A stretch of 20,393 bases of DNA, taken from Ruminococcus sp. CAG:254. Its GTDB lineage: Bacteria > Bacillota > Clostridia > Oscillospirales > Ruminococcaceae. The number at the start of each line of letters is the position of its first letter. Positions within the stretch are counted from its first letter, which is position 1. Shown here piece after piece: positions 13,252-20,351 of this stretch. Location: contig HF997975.1 in assembly GCA_000433635.1 (NCBI GenBank), forward strand, positions 126,337 to 146,729. Direction: 5' to 3'. A program made the translations under genes and the position numbers. The notes below the pieces were generated by a model. The model was not told the origin of the DNA. It saw nothing but the letters and a program-made list of their open reading frames with translations, and did not search any database.

Positions 13252-14925
13252 ATGATGCGTTTAAAAGGAATGAAGCGGTTTCTGTCGGTAGTCCTGTGTG
13301 CAGCAATTTTAACCGGCGGCGTTTATAGCGGAACAGGCGTTGTAAAATCTGTTCCAGTTTCCGCAATGACGCTGGCAGAATTGCAGAGCGAAAAACAGGC
13401 AAATGCAGACAAGATTGCAAAAATGCAAAAGGAATTGGATGACCTGGGCAGCGAACAGCAGGAACAGGCAGGCTTCCAGAAGACTTTGGAAGAAAAGATT
13501 TCTTTGCAGCAGTCAAATTTGCAAATCGTCGATGAGGAACTGACTCGTCTGGAAGACGCAATTACCGACAAAGAACAGGAAATTTGCGATTTGAAGAATG
13601 AGGTTGCTGCACTGGATGCAGAAATCTCAAACGGTTTGGAAGAATTTAAGCAGCGGCTGCGAGTCATGTATGTACAGGGCAACGACAGCTTAGCGTCTGC
13701 TTTGGTTGGTTCAACCGACTTTTACGACTTGCTTTCCAAGTATGACTTGATGTCACGGGTTGCAAAGCATGATAATGAATTGGTTTCCAATCTGAAGGAA
13801 AAGCTGGAAACCTGCCAGCAGAAGCAGCAGTCTTTGGAAGAAGAAAAGAATGCACTGGCAGAACAGAAAGCATCTGAAAAGCAGAAGAAGGAAGAATTCT
13901 CTGCTGCATTGGAACAGCTTCAGGATGATTATGCAATGTCAACCGATGAATCCATTCGGTCAGCAGTGGATGAACATCACGACCATGAAGATGATGCATC
14001 CAATCCGGACAGCGTTGTAAGAGATGCAGAATCGCAGCAGATTCAGGCAGAAATTCGGAAGTCGCAGGAGGCAGCTCGTGCAACTGCAACGACTACGACC
14101 ACCACTACAACGACAACCGAAGAAACAACGACAACCACCACAACGACAGAAGAAGCGTTTGACGTTGTAGAAACCACTGCGGAAGAAACCACAGAGGAAA
14201 CAACCACCACAACGACAACGGAAGATCCGTGGTCGGTAGAAGATTGGGAAACCACAACTACTGAAGAAACGACTACCACGACAGAGCCGGAAGTGACAAC
14301 CATTCCGTATGAAACGGTAGAAACAACCACTTACTGGGAGGAAACCACTACCACAACGGAAACGACCGAAGCAATTGAAACGGAACCAGTCGTGGAAGAA
14401 ACAACCACCACGACCACAACGGAAGAAGTAACCACTGCTCCGGAAACAACCACAACACCAGAAACCACAACGACCATTGCAACCACTGCTGCTCCATATA
14501 ATGAATCGCAGTTTGCATGGCCAGTTCCGGGATTCTATTATCTCTCCAGTGGTTATGGTCCACGTTGGGACAGCACACACGGCGGTATTGATATTGCAGG
14601 TGGCGGCATTAGCGGTGCATCTGTAGTAGCATCCAGAAGTGGTACTGTAATTTATGTCAGCAATACCTGCACCCATAACTATGGGAAGGATTCCAGCTGT
14701 GGATGCGGCGGCGGCTACGGCAACTATTGCATCATTGAACACGATGGTACATACTCCACCGTATACGGTCATATGGCATCTTTGAATGTGTCCTATGGAC
14801 AGCATGTCAATCAGGGTGATGTGATCGGTTACGTTGGTTCGACTGGCTGGTCAACCGGTTACCATCTGCACTTTGAAATCCGTGTCAACGGCAGCAGAGT
14901 CGACCCAACAGGGTATTTGTATTAA
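13252..14925 (+). CDS. Secreted coiled-coil M23 (LytM) endopeptidase, probable FtsEX-controlled murein hydrolase
   Basis: The 557-residue product has a signal peptide (1-38, cleavage likely after VSA). A long coiled coil runs over about 40-235, rich in Gln, Glu and Lys. A short His/Asp stretch (DEHHDHEDD) follows, then a Thr/Glu-rich linker at 278-412 and a C-terminal M23 domain from about 420. The zinc and catalytic residues are present: H443 and D447 in HGGID, H507 in YGHM, and H538 and H540 in HLHFEI. The enzyme should therefore cleave peptidoglycan peptide bridges itself, unlike EnvC, which has the same coiled-coil plus LytM plan but a degenerate site. AAAGGAGG lies 9 nt before the ATG at 13252, which decides the start. 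The spacing after ftsX is 16 nt, so the three genes are one operon. An insertion with four Cys (CTHNYGKDSSCGCG and NYC) lies in the M23 domain. Confidence 0.93.
   Translation: MMRLKGMKRFLSVVLCAAILTGGVYSGTGVVKSVPVSAMTLAELQSEKQANADKIAKMQKELDDLGSEQQEQAGFQKTLEEKISLQQSNLQIVDEELTRLEDAITDKEQEICDLKNEVAALDAEISNGLEEFKQRLRVMYVQGNDSLASALVGSTDFYDLLSKYDLMSRVAKHDNELVSNLKEKLETCQQKQQSLEEEKNALAEQKASEKQKKEEFSAALEQLQDDYAMSTDESIRSAVDEHHDHEDDASNPDSVVRDAESQQIQAEIRKSQEAARATATTTTTTTTTTEETTTTTTTTEEAFDVVETTAEETTEETTTTTTTEDPWSVEDWETTTTEETTTTTEPEVTTIPYETVETTTYWEETTTTTETTEAIETEPVVEETTTTTTTEEVTTAPETTTTPETTTTIATTAAPYNESQFAWPVPGFYYLSSGYGPRWDSTHGGIDIAGGGISGASVVASRSGTVIYVSNTCTHNYGKDSSCGCGGGYGNYCIIEHDGTYSTVYGHMASLNVSYGQHVNQGDVIGYVGSTGWSTGYHLHFEIRVNGSRVDPTGYLY
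14083..14487 (+). repeat. Low-complexity Thr/Glu linker coding region
   Basis: This segment of the M23 gene encodes residues 278-412, made mainly of runs of Thr broken by Glu, Pro, Val and a few Trp/Tyr (DPWSVEDWE, TTTYWEETT). All four Thr codons (ACA, ACC, ACG, ACT) are interleaved, so the protein repeat is not a simple DNA microsatellite. Thr-rich linkers of this kind are common in surface proteins of Ruminococcus and are often glycosylated in other systems. Confidence 0.9.
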
Positions 14926-14970
14926 AAATTACAGAAGAAAAAACGGTATTTGGAATAGCATATGAATCAG

Positions 14971-15013
14971 ACAGAGCAGGGGGACTGGGGACAGTTTCAC
15001 TGCTCTGTTTTTT
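14971..15013 (+). terminator. Hairpin with T-run between the M23 gene and ctp
   Basis: A 9-bp stem (ACAGAGCAG at 14971-14979 with CTGCTCTGT at 15000-15008) and a 20-nt G-rich loop are followed by TTTTT. It lies only 17 nt before the ctp start. It may therefore end most ftsEX-M23 transcripts and let some continue into ctp. Confidence 0.75.
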
Positions 15014-15030
15014 AGAAAGGAATCAACAAC

Positions 15031-16218
15031 ATGCAAAAACGTACTTTTTTCAAGCGGCTGTTTGTAGGGTTGCTGCTGGCAATCATTGTTTGTATGGGCG
15101 TTGTGATTTATCGGCTGCAAGCAAGCCTGCATGCAGTACAAACCGCACTGGGTGACAATCAGCGAATCAGTGTGTTGGAACAGGCAGTCGGGGATAATTA
15201 TTATGAATCGGTCGATGATTCCAAGTTGATGGACGGTGCATTGAAAGGCTATATCAGTGCACTGGATGACCCCTATTCTGGCTATCTGACCAATGAAGAA
15301 TATCACCAGTGGCAGAGCAATGAAGCTGGCGTTTCCGTTGGAATCGGGGTAACCGTCACTTTGACTGAGGATGAAAGCGGTTTGCAGATTGTTTCTGTTG
15401 AAAATCCATCTCCTGCAAAATTAGCAGGCTTACAGGCGGACGACATTATTACAGCTGTGGACGGAGAAACGGTTGCCGATTTGGGCTATCAGGAGGCAGT
15501 CAGTCATGTGCGTGGAGAGGCAGATACCAGCGTAGAACTGACGATTCAGCGTGGAAAAACAGAACTGAAAAAAACGGTTCAGCGGCAGGAAATGCAAGTC
15601 ACATCTGCTTATGGAACGATGCTGGAAAATAAAATCGGATATATTCGCATTGCCTCTTTTAAAGAAAATACCGTGGAACAGTTCCAAAATGCATTGAATC
15701 AGCTGCTGAAACAAGGTGCAAAAGGACTGGTATTTGACGTTCGGGAGGATGGCGGCGGACTGGTTGCTGCCCTTGAAAAGATTGTAGACCCGTTGCTTCC
15801 GGCTGGAGATATTGCAACAGCAACTTATCAGGACGGAACAACAAAAGTTTTGGTGCATTCCGATGCAAACGAATTGAACTTGCCCATGATGGTATTGGTC
15901 AATGGAAATACTGCTAGTGCAGCGGAATTGTTTACCGCTTCGCTGAAAGACTTCGGAAAGGCGGACGTTATCGGCGAGCAGACATTTGGAAAGGGCATCA
16001 TGCAGAATACATTTGAACTGCCAGACGGCGGAGCAGTTACCTTGACGGTTGCCACCTATCAGACTACAAAGGGCGAATGCTATCACGGTGTTGGAATTAC
16101 GCCGGATGTCATCATGGAAGAAGATTATGAAAAAGTAGACTTCGACCACCCAAATTCGGAACAGGATGCACAGTTGAAACAGGCAATGGAATTGCTGCAA
16201 AGTAAAATCAATAGCTAA
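15031..16218 (+). CDS. ctpA: C-terminal processing peptidase (S41 family, PDZ domain)
   Basis: The 395-residue protein has an N-terminal membrane anchor (about 8-27). A PDZ domain covers about 95-185, with VGIGVTVTLTEDESGLQIVSV and AGLQADDIITAVDG. The S41 domain reads IGYIRIASFKENT, FDVREDGGG, then GNTASAAEL with the catalytic Ser296, and QTFGKGIMQ with the general base Lys321 and Gln325. Ctp proteases act outside the membrane and trim or degrade envelope proteins, including cell wall hydrolases in some bacteria. The FDVREDGGG motif replaces the commoner DLRxNPGG. A GAAAGG site precedes the ATG. It lies 105 nt downstream of the M23 gene, so the M23 enzyme is a plausible substrate. Its 3' end has a decayed tandem copy at 16363-16508. 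Confidence 0.95.
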   Translation: MQKRTFFKRLFVGLLLAIIVCMGVVIYRLQASLHAVQTALGDNQRISVLEQAVGDNYYESVDDSKLMDGALKGYISALDDPYSGYLTNEEYHQWQSNEAGVSVGIGVTVTLTEDESGLQIVSVENPSPAKLAGLQADDIITAVDGETVADLGYQEAVSHVRGEADTSVELTIQRGKTELKKTVQRQEMQVTSAYGTMLENKIGYIRIASFKENTVEQFQNALNQLLKQGAKGLVFDVREDGGGLVAALEKIVDPLLPAGDIATATYQDGTTKVLVHSDANELNLPMMVLVNGNTASAAELFTASLKDFGKADVIGEQTFGKGIMQNTFELPDGGAVTLTVATYQTTKGECYHGVGITPDVIMEEDYEKVDFDHPNSEQDAQLKQAMELLQSKINS

Positions 16219-16269
16219 ATGGAAAGAGAACTGCATGGATTTGATGCGGTAAAATCTCTAGAATATCAG

Positions 16270-16316
16270 AAATCCCTCTTGCTGGAACGGAAATCGTTTC
16301 GGAAAGGGGGATTTTT
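16270..16316 (+). terminator. Terminator of ctp (first copy)
   Basis: A stem forms between AATCCCTCTT (16271-16280) and AAAGGGGGATT (about 16303-16313), with an inner AACG-gaaat-CGTT stem. It is followed by TTTTTG. It is the more degenerate of two homologous terminators. The second is at 16549-16595. Confidence 0.8.
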
Positions 16317-16362
16317 GTGAATAAATTGCAAGATGTATTGGCAGTGCTTTGATGCAACTGTA

Positions 16363-16508
16363 TTTATTGTTTCGCTGAAAAAACTTCGGAAAAAGCATCA
16401 TGCAGAATACGTTTGAACTGCCAGACGGCGGAGCAGTTACCTTATTCGGAGCAGGATGCACAGTTGAAACAGGCGATGGAATTGCTGCAAAGCAAAATCA
16501 GCAGTTAA
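16363..16508 (+). pseudogene. Truncated, frameshifted fragment of ctp
   Basis: The fragment matches ctp from about 15933 to its stop, with a 1-nt insertion near 16381, a deletion of about 33 nt before GCATCATGCAG and a deletion of about 118 nt after GCAGTTACCTT. Translated in pieces it gives MQNTFELPDGGAVTL and then, in another frame, SEQDAQLKQAMELLQSKISS, against SKINS at the end of ctp. It has no start codon or ribosome binding site of its own and cannot make an active protease. Confidence 0.9.
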
Positions 16509-16548
16509 TTTGAAAGAAAATGGCATGGATTTGACTTGAAATATCAGA

Positions 16549-16595
16549 AAATCCCCCTGCTGGAACGAAAATCCGTTCAGCAGGGGGGATTTTTA
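16549..16595 (+). terminator. Second, better-conserved copy of the ctp terminator
   Basis: The stem AATCCCCCTGCTG with AGCAGGGGGGATT is extended by an inner AACG/CGTT stem and followed by TTTTATG. It insulates the GntR operon promoter about 30 nt downstream from ctp transcription. Confidence 0.9.
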
Positions 16596-16626
16596 TGAAT
16601 AAATTGTAAAATACAGCAAAACCATC

Positions 16627-16655
16627 TTGACACAACTGTATCTACTGTATATACT
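16627..16655 (+). promoter_or_regulatory. Consensus sigma-A promoter of the GntR-ABC operon
   Basis: TTGACA (16627-16632) and TATACT (16650-16655) are 17 nt apart. The start would be near 16662. A decayed duplicate of the -35 region lies at 16349-16354 (TTGATG) in the tandem repeat. Confidence 0.93.
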
Positions 16656-16670
16656 GTATATATACGGTAG
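16642..16670 (+). promoter_or_regulatory. GntR (YtrA-type) operator overlapping the -10 box
   Basis: The inverted repeat has 12-nt arms, CTACTGTATATA (16642-16653) and TATATACGGTAG (16659-16670), with one mismatch and a 5-nt centre. It covers the -10 box and the start site, so binding of the repressor encoded directly downstream would block transcription. Autorepression is inferred from this position and from the family habit. Confidence 0.85.
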
Positions 16671-16686
16671 ATAAGGAGGAATGCAT

Positions 16687-17085
16687 ATGCAGCTGATGAT
16701 TCGCAACAATACTGCTGCTCCAATTTATCAGCAAATTTATCAGCAAATCAAAGAACAGATTATCAACGGAACATTAGAAGAAGACACGATGTTGCCATCT
16801 ATTCGCAGTCTGGCGAAAGAACTGCGGATTAGTATTATTACCACGAAACGGGCTTATGAAGAACTGGAACGGGATGGATTTGTCTATACCATTGCCGGAA
16901 AAGGCGTTTTTGTCGCACGGAAAAATACAGAAGTCCTGCGGGAAGAGTGGCTGCGACAGATTGAATCGCACATGGAAGCGATTGCAACACTGGCAAAGGG
17001 CTGCGGACTTTCCAAAGCGGACTTACAGGAAATGTTGAATATGATTTATGAGGAGGATGCATCATGCAATATGCCATCGAAATAA
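16687..17085 (+). CDS. GntR-family repressor, YtrA subfamily
   Basis: The 132-residue protein has an N-terminal GntR winged helix. Its landmarks are PIYQQIYQQIKEQIINGTL, MLPSIRSLAKELRISIITTKRAYEELERDGFVYTIAGKGVFV (about residues 38-79) and only a short helical tail of about 40 residues. The short tail and the downstream ABC genes place it in the YtrA subgroup, which controls ABC exporters and is often released by cell wall antibiotics. The ATG at 16687 is chosen over an in-frame ATG at 16681 because AAGGAGG at 16673-16679 is 7 nt before it but only 1 nt before the other. Its last 22 nt overlap the ATPase gene. Confidence 0.94.
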   Translation: MQLMIRNNTAAPIYQQIYQQIKEQIINGTLEEDTMLPSIRSLAKELRISIITTKRAYEELERDGFVYTIAGKGVFVARKNTEVLREEWLRQIESHMEAIATLAKGCGLSKADLQEMLNMIYEEDASCNMPSK

Positions 17086-17918
17086 AAAATCTCTGTAAAC
17101 AATATCCGAAATTTGCATTGCAATCGGTCAGCTTTACGCTGCCAATGGGCTATATTATGGGCTTTATCGGAGAGAACGGAGCAGGAAAAACAACCGTCAT
17201 GAAGTCCATGCTGCACTTAGTACGTCCAGACAGCGGAACGGTTCTGCTGCTCGGACAGGATGCCACAAAGGAAAATGCAGCGTTGAAACAGCAAATTGGT
17301 GTAGTACTGGATACGGCAAACTTTCCACAGAGTTTCACCACGCAGGATGTGCATCAGATGTTGAAACGGGTCTATTCCAACTGGGACGGGGCACTATATC
17401 AACAGTATCTGGAACAATTTCACTTGCCGGAAAAGAAAAAGTTCAAGGAATTTTCCATGGGCATGAAGAAAAAGTTAGCCGTGGCAGCTGCTCTTGCTCA
17501 TCATCCAAAGCTTTTGATTTTGGATGAAGTAACTGCAGGGTTAGACCCCATGGTGCGAGAGGAAATCTTGGATGTTTTTCGGGATTTTGTCAGCGATGGG
17601 GAACATTCCATTTTGATTTCTTCCCATATCATCAGCGACTTGGAGAAAATCTGCGATTACATCACGTTTCTGCATGAAGGAACGGTACTGTTTAGCATGG
17701 AACGGGATACCTTATTGGATACCTATTGCATGGTACAGTGTACGGCGGAAGATGCAGAAGCACTCATGCCGGAGGCAATCTGCGGCAGACGAGAAACGCC
17801 GTATCATGTGGAACTGCTCTGTAAACGGGATTTGCTGCCATCTGCATTTGAAGCAGAACCGGCAAACATCGAAGATATTATGGTTTTCCTGACAAAGTAT
17901 GCAGTAGGGGGCGAATAA
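17064..17918 (+). CDS. ABC transporter ATP-binding protein (YtrB-like)
   Basis: The 284-residue ATPase has Walker A GENGAGKTT at 36-44, the signature FSMGMKKKL at about 130-138 and Walker B LLILDE at 150-155 followed by VTAGLDP. A switch-region His lies in ISSHI (about 193). The non-canonical signature SMGMKKK and the C-terminal extension after residue 215 are typical of ATPases paired with ABC-2 type export permeases. GAGGAGG lies 7 nt before the ATG, inside the repressor gene, so translation of the two is probably coupled. It is expected to energise the two permeases that follow. Confidence 0.95.
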   Translation: MQYAIEIKNLCKQYPKFALQSVSFTLPMGYIMGFIGENGAGKTTVMKSMLHLVRPDSGTVLLLGQDATKENAALKQQIGVVLDTANFPQSFTTQDVHQMLKRVYSNWDGALYQQYLEQFHLPEKKKFKEFSMGMKKKLAVAAALAHHPKLLILDEVTAGLDPMVREEILDVFRDFVSDGEHSILISSHIISDLEKICDYITFLHEGTVLFSMERDTLLDTYCMVQCTAEDAEALMPEAICGRRETPYHVELLCKRDLLPSAFEAEPANIEDIMVFLTKYAVGGE

Positions 17919-17919
17919 A

Positions 17920-18558
17920 ATGCAAACACTGCTATGGTATCGGTTTCAAACAATCTGGAAACAGATGAAAGTGGTTCTTATTTGTATGGGTGTGCTTGCC
18001 GGAGCGGTGTTGCTGTTCGCTTTGATTGGCGGAGCAGCTGCATGGGAAGCAGGTTCTTTTTTCTTTGGTTTTTTTGTTGTATTTCTTTCCATCTATGCTT
18101 CTATGCTGCCGATTTTTGTTTTACAGGTGGAGGAGCAGGAAAAAAATACAGATTTGCTGCTGACTCTGCCACTGACTCGGAAACAAGTTGCTCTGGGCAA
18201 TTATGTTTTAACCTGGATTTGTGCGGCAATCATGGGCGGCTATGCATTGCTGTTGGCGATTGCCTTGCAGGGCATATGGGGAATTGTTGCAGTTGCAATG
18301 GGCATTGTTCTGTTGGTGAATACGATTTATCTGCCCTTGTTTGTGTATTTCGGCAGCCAGAAAGCATTGATTTTCGTACTGCTGTTGATGGTTTCGGGCG
18401 GAATTGGCTTTTCTTCTATTTCCGACCAGACGAATGGTTTCCCTTTTGATGGCGGTTTCACAATGGTTTGGATTGTTGGAATCCTTGCAGGATTATTATT
18501 GCTGCATGGCGTTTCGTTGCTGTTGACGCTGCATAAATATCAGACAAAAGACTTTTAA
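17920..18558 (+). CDS. ABC-2 type permease, first of two
   Basis: The 212-residue membrane protein has about six hydrophobic segments, near 17-40, 44-68, 88-112, 115-135, 142-158 and 180-204. The loop between the second and third reads QVEEQEKNTDLLLTLPLTRKQVALGNYV, the hallmark of small ABC2_membrane_5-type permeases. It starts 1 nt after the ATPase stop and ends 14 nt before the second permease. With its neighbours it forms an exporter or a membrane-protection ABC system. The substrate is unknown. Confidence 0.9.
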   Translation: MQTLLWYRFQTIWKQMKVVLICMGVLAGAVLLFALIGGAAAWEAGSFFFGFFVVFLSIYASMLPIFVLQVEEQEKNTDLLLTLPLTRKQVALGNYVLTWICAAIMGGYALLLAIALQGIWGIVAVAMGIVLLVNTIYLPLFVYFGSQKALIFVLLLMVSGGIGFSSISDQTNGFPFDGGFTMVWIVGILAGLLLLHGVSLLLTLHKYQTKDF

Positions 18559-18572
18559 GGAGGGATCGTTTC

Positions 18573-19199
18573 ATGCTTGGGATTCTATGGAAAGATTTAA
18601 AAGTGATGCGGATGCAAACTGCAATATTAACGAGCGTTTTTCTTATGATGACGGTTGCATCTGTTTGGAACACAGGTCGTCAGGATGACATTTCGTTTTT
18701 TTTCAATTTTTCAACTTTGATGCCAATTTTTTTCACGTTGCTGCCCTGTTCTGCCTTGGCATTGGAGCAGCAGGAGCAAACCAACGCTTGGCTGATGACA
18801 TTGCCATGTTCCAGAAAACAAATGGTGTTGGAGAAATATGTATTGTTGTTGGTGTTTGGCTTGGGTTCAGCGGCAGTTGTTGGGATTGTCACAGCGATTT
18901 TAACGGGAAATGCGTTATCATTTGCGTTGGCAATGCGTTCTGGCATCTTGGGAATTTGTTTTCAGTGCGTTTTGCTGCCATTGTATTATAAGTTAGGCTT
19001 TCAGAAAGCAAAATTTATTTATATGCTGCTCTGTGTACTGGTCGGCGGTGTAACGGGATTTTTGAGTGGTTCTGGTTCTACATGGTTGACATCCCTGCAT
19101 CTTTCTATAACGCTGTGGATTTGCAGTATTGTTTGTCTGGTGTTGCTGCCAGTTTCTATGCGGTTTTCTGTGCAGTGGATGGCAGAGAAGGAGTATTAA
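18573..19199 (+). CDS. ABC-2 type permease, second of two
   Basis: The 208-residue protein resembles the first permease. It has an N-terminal MLGILWKDLKVMR, about six hydrophobic segments, and ALEQQEQTNAWLMTLPCSRKQMVLEKYVLL in the position of the matching loop. The two probably pair as a heterodimer with the upstream ATPase. AAGGAGGG lies 8 nt before the ATG. The last codons (LLPVSMRFSVQWMAEKEY) have a decayed tandem copy just downstream at 19215-19332. Confidence 0.92.
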   Translation: MLGILWKDLKVMRMQTAILTSVFLMMTVASVWNTGRQDDISFFFNFSTLMPIFFTLLPCSALALEQQEQTNAWLMTLPCSRKQMVLEKYVLLLVFGLGSAAVVGIVTAILTGNALSFALAMRSGILGICFQCVLLPLYYKLGFQKAKFIYMLLCVLVGGVTGFLSGSGSTWLTSLHLSITLWICSIVCLVLLPVSMRFSVQWMAEKEY

Positions 19200-19214
19200 A
19201 AGTTAGAAGAAGTA

Positions 19215-19332
19215 GGTTCTATTTTGTATGGTTGACATCTTTGTCGCTTTCTGTTACACTAAGAATGGCAGGATTGCCGATATGGGATTGCTGCCAGTTT
19301 CCATGCAATGGATGACAGAAAAGGAGTATTAA
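19215..19332 (+). pseudogene. Decayed tandem copy of the 3' end of the second permease
   Basis: The segment matches 19075-19199. GGTTCTA, ATGGTTGACATC, CTTTCTGTTAC against CTTTCTATAAC, TTGCTGCCAGTTTC and GGATGACAGAAAAGGAGTATTAA are in the same order, with small deletions and a frame change. Translation gives VWLTSLSLSVTL in one frame and then LLPVSMQWMTEKEY in another, against TWLTSLHLSITL and LLPVSMRFSVQWMAEKEY in the intact gene. A 35-codon frame from 19228 remains open to the shared stop but has no ribosome binding site. The AAAGGAG within this remnant serves as the site for the next gene. Confidence 0.9.
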
Positions 19333-19335
19333 AAA

Positions 19336-20337
19336 ATGGAACGGACGTTGAAAAAGGCAATTCGGACAGCCTCAAATGTCAATTCTCTCATGTTGTTGTT
19401 ATTTTACGGGCTGATTTATGCGGCAGTGTTTGGGATTCAGTTGTTGATTCCGCATCTTTTGCCGGAAGATTCTACTTATTATGAGGCGATTTATGAAGTC
19501 ATCGTCTACTTTGTGCAGTATGTTGTCATTGTACCCGTGCTATTATTCTTGTTTCGGGCGATTCTGGGCAGAAAAATCGGCTGGAACTTGAAAGACAGCT
19601 ATCGAAAACCACAGGCTTCCGGCGGACAGTTGTTCCGGTGGTGTCTGATTGCATTGGGGCTGGTGTATGCCACTTCGATGGCAAGTCAAATCTTTTTCAA
19701 TGTGATTGAGATGGTCACGGATGTGGAATTACAAGCACCCTCTATGGTTGCAGAAGAAAACTGGGTTGGTTATCTGAATAATATTGTTGCATTTTCGCTC
19801 TACGCACCAATTTTTGAAGAAATGCTGTTTCGGGCAACGCTTTTCCGCAATACCGAGCGGTTCGGCAGCTGGTTTGGTGTCATTACGATTGGAATCACCT
19901 TTGGACTGTGGCACTGCAATTATGAGCAGTTTTTCTATACTGCGGTTTTGGGCATCTGTGCCGCTTTCTTAACTGCAAAAACACGTTCGGTTCTGCCAGC
20001 GATGGCGATTCATTTCACGATGAATTTCATTGGAACGATGCAGTCCATTGCTTATAGTGGATTGGATACGGACAATCTGGATTTAGAAGGAATGTTGCAG
20101 CATCCATTGAAAATGCTGCTGTTGGCAGGTATGAATTTCTTAGTGATTGGGATTCTGATTGCCGGATGTGTACTGTTCATCGTGGAATTGGTGAAACATC
20201 GGGAAACATTCCGGTTGGGGAATACTGTTCCGCAGGCGAGCGGTGGCAAGAAAGCACTGGTTTACTGGACAGCCCCAGTTACCATTGTTTGTGTGATTGT
20301 CTCTTTGGCGATGGCAATCGTCAATGCAATTGGGTAA
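19336..20337 (+). CDS. CPBP-family intramembrane glutamic protease
   Basis: The 333-residue multipass protein has the three CPBP (Rce1-like/Abi) motifs: EEMLFR at 161-166, FGLWH with His193 and HFTMN with His226 and Asn230. These are the proposed catalytic and metal- or water-binding residues inside the membrane. Hydrophobic segments lie before them (about 18-38, 57-78, 98-122, 148-160) and after (about 245-275, 308-330). In Gram-positive bacteria such proteins occur in bacteriocin immunity, prenyl-CAAX-like processing and signalling. Its place at the end of a GntR-ABC operon suggests a linked defence or processing role. AAAGGAG lies 8 nt before the ATG, within the permease remnant. Confidence 0.93.
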   Translation: MERTLKKAIRTASNVNSLMLLLFYGLIYAAVFGIQLLIPHLLPEDSTYYEAIYEVIVYFVQYVVIVPVLLFLFRAILGRKIGWNLKDSYRKPQASGGQLFRWCLIALGLVYATSMASQIFFNVIEMVTDVELQAPSMVAEENWVGYLNNIVAFSLYAPIFEEMLFRATLFRNTERFGSWFGVITIGITFGLWHCNYEQFFYTAVLGICAAFLTAKTRSVLPAMAIHFTMNFIGTMQSIAYSGLDTDNLDLEGMLQHPLKMLLLAGMNFLVIGILIAGCVLFIVELVKHRETFRLGNTVPQASGGKKALVYWTAPVTIVCVIVSLAMAIVNAIG

Positions 20338-20351
20338 AATGAAAAAAATAA

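Larger units (their letters stand above)
15931..16650 (+). repeat. Decayed tandem duplication: ctp 3' end, terminator and promoter region
   Basis: Unit 1 runs from inside ctp (about 15931) to about 16370, and unit 2 from about 16363 to the GntR promoter region near 16650. Matched landmarks are TTCGCTGAAA (15939 and 16371), CATCATGCAGAATAC, CCAGACGGCGGAGCAGTTACC, CAGGATGCACAGTTGAAACAGG, the stop codons (16216 and 16506), the terminator hairpins, TGAATAAATTG, and TTGATGCAACTGTAT against TTGACACAACTGTAT. The units have drifted by substitutions and several deletions. This accounts for the whole 468-nt gap between ctp and gntR, and no intact gene is seen there. Confidence 0.88.

Noticed and set aside
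14043..14330. A - strand open frame encoding runs of Val (and similar runs in other frames)
   Set aside because: It is the mirror of the Thr-rich linker of the M23 gene: Thr codons read backwards give Val, Gly and Cys runs. It has no ribosome binding site and no recognisable domain.
16342..16660. Possible insertion sequence or CRISPR-like repeat after ctp
   Set aside because: There are only two copies, and they match the adjacent ctp end and promoter in order and orientation. No transposase, terminal inverted repeats or regular spacers are present.
19228..19332. 35-codon open frame in the permease remnant as a possible small protein or peptide
   Set aside because: It has no ribosome binding site, and its sequence is a frame-shifted remnant of the permease end, so a real product is unlikely.
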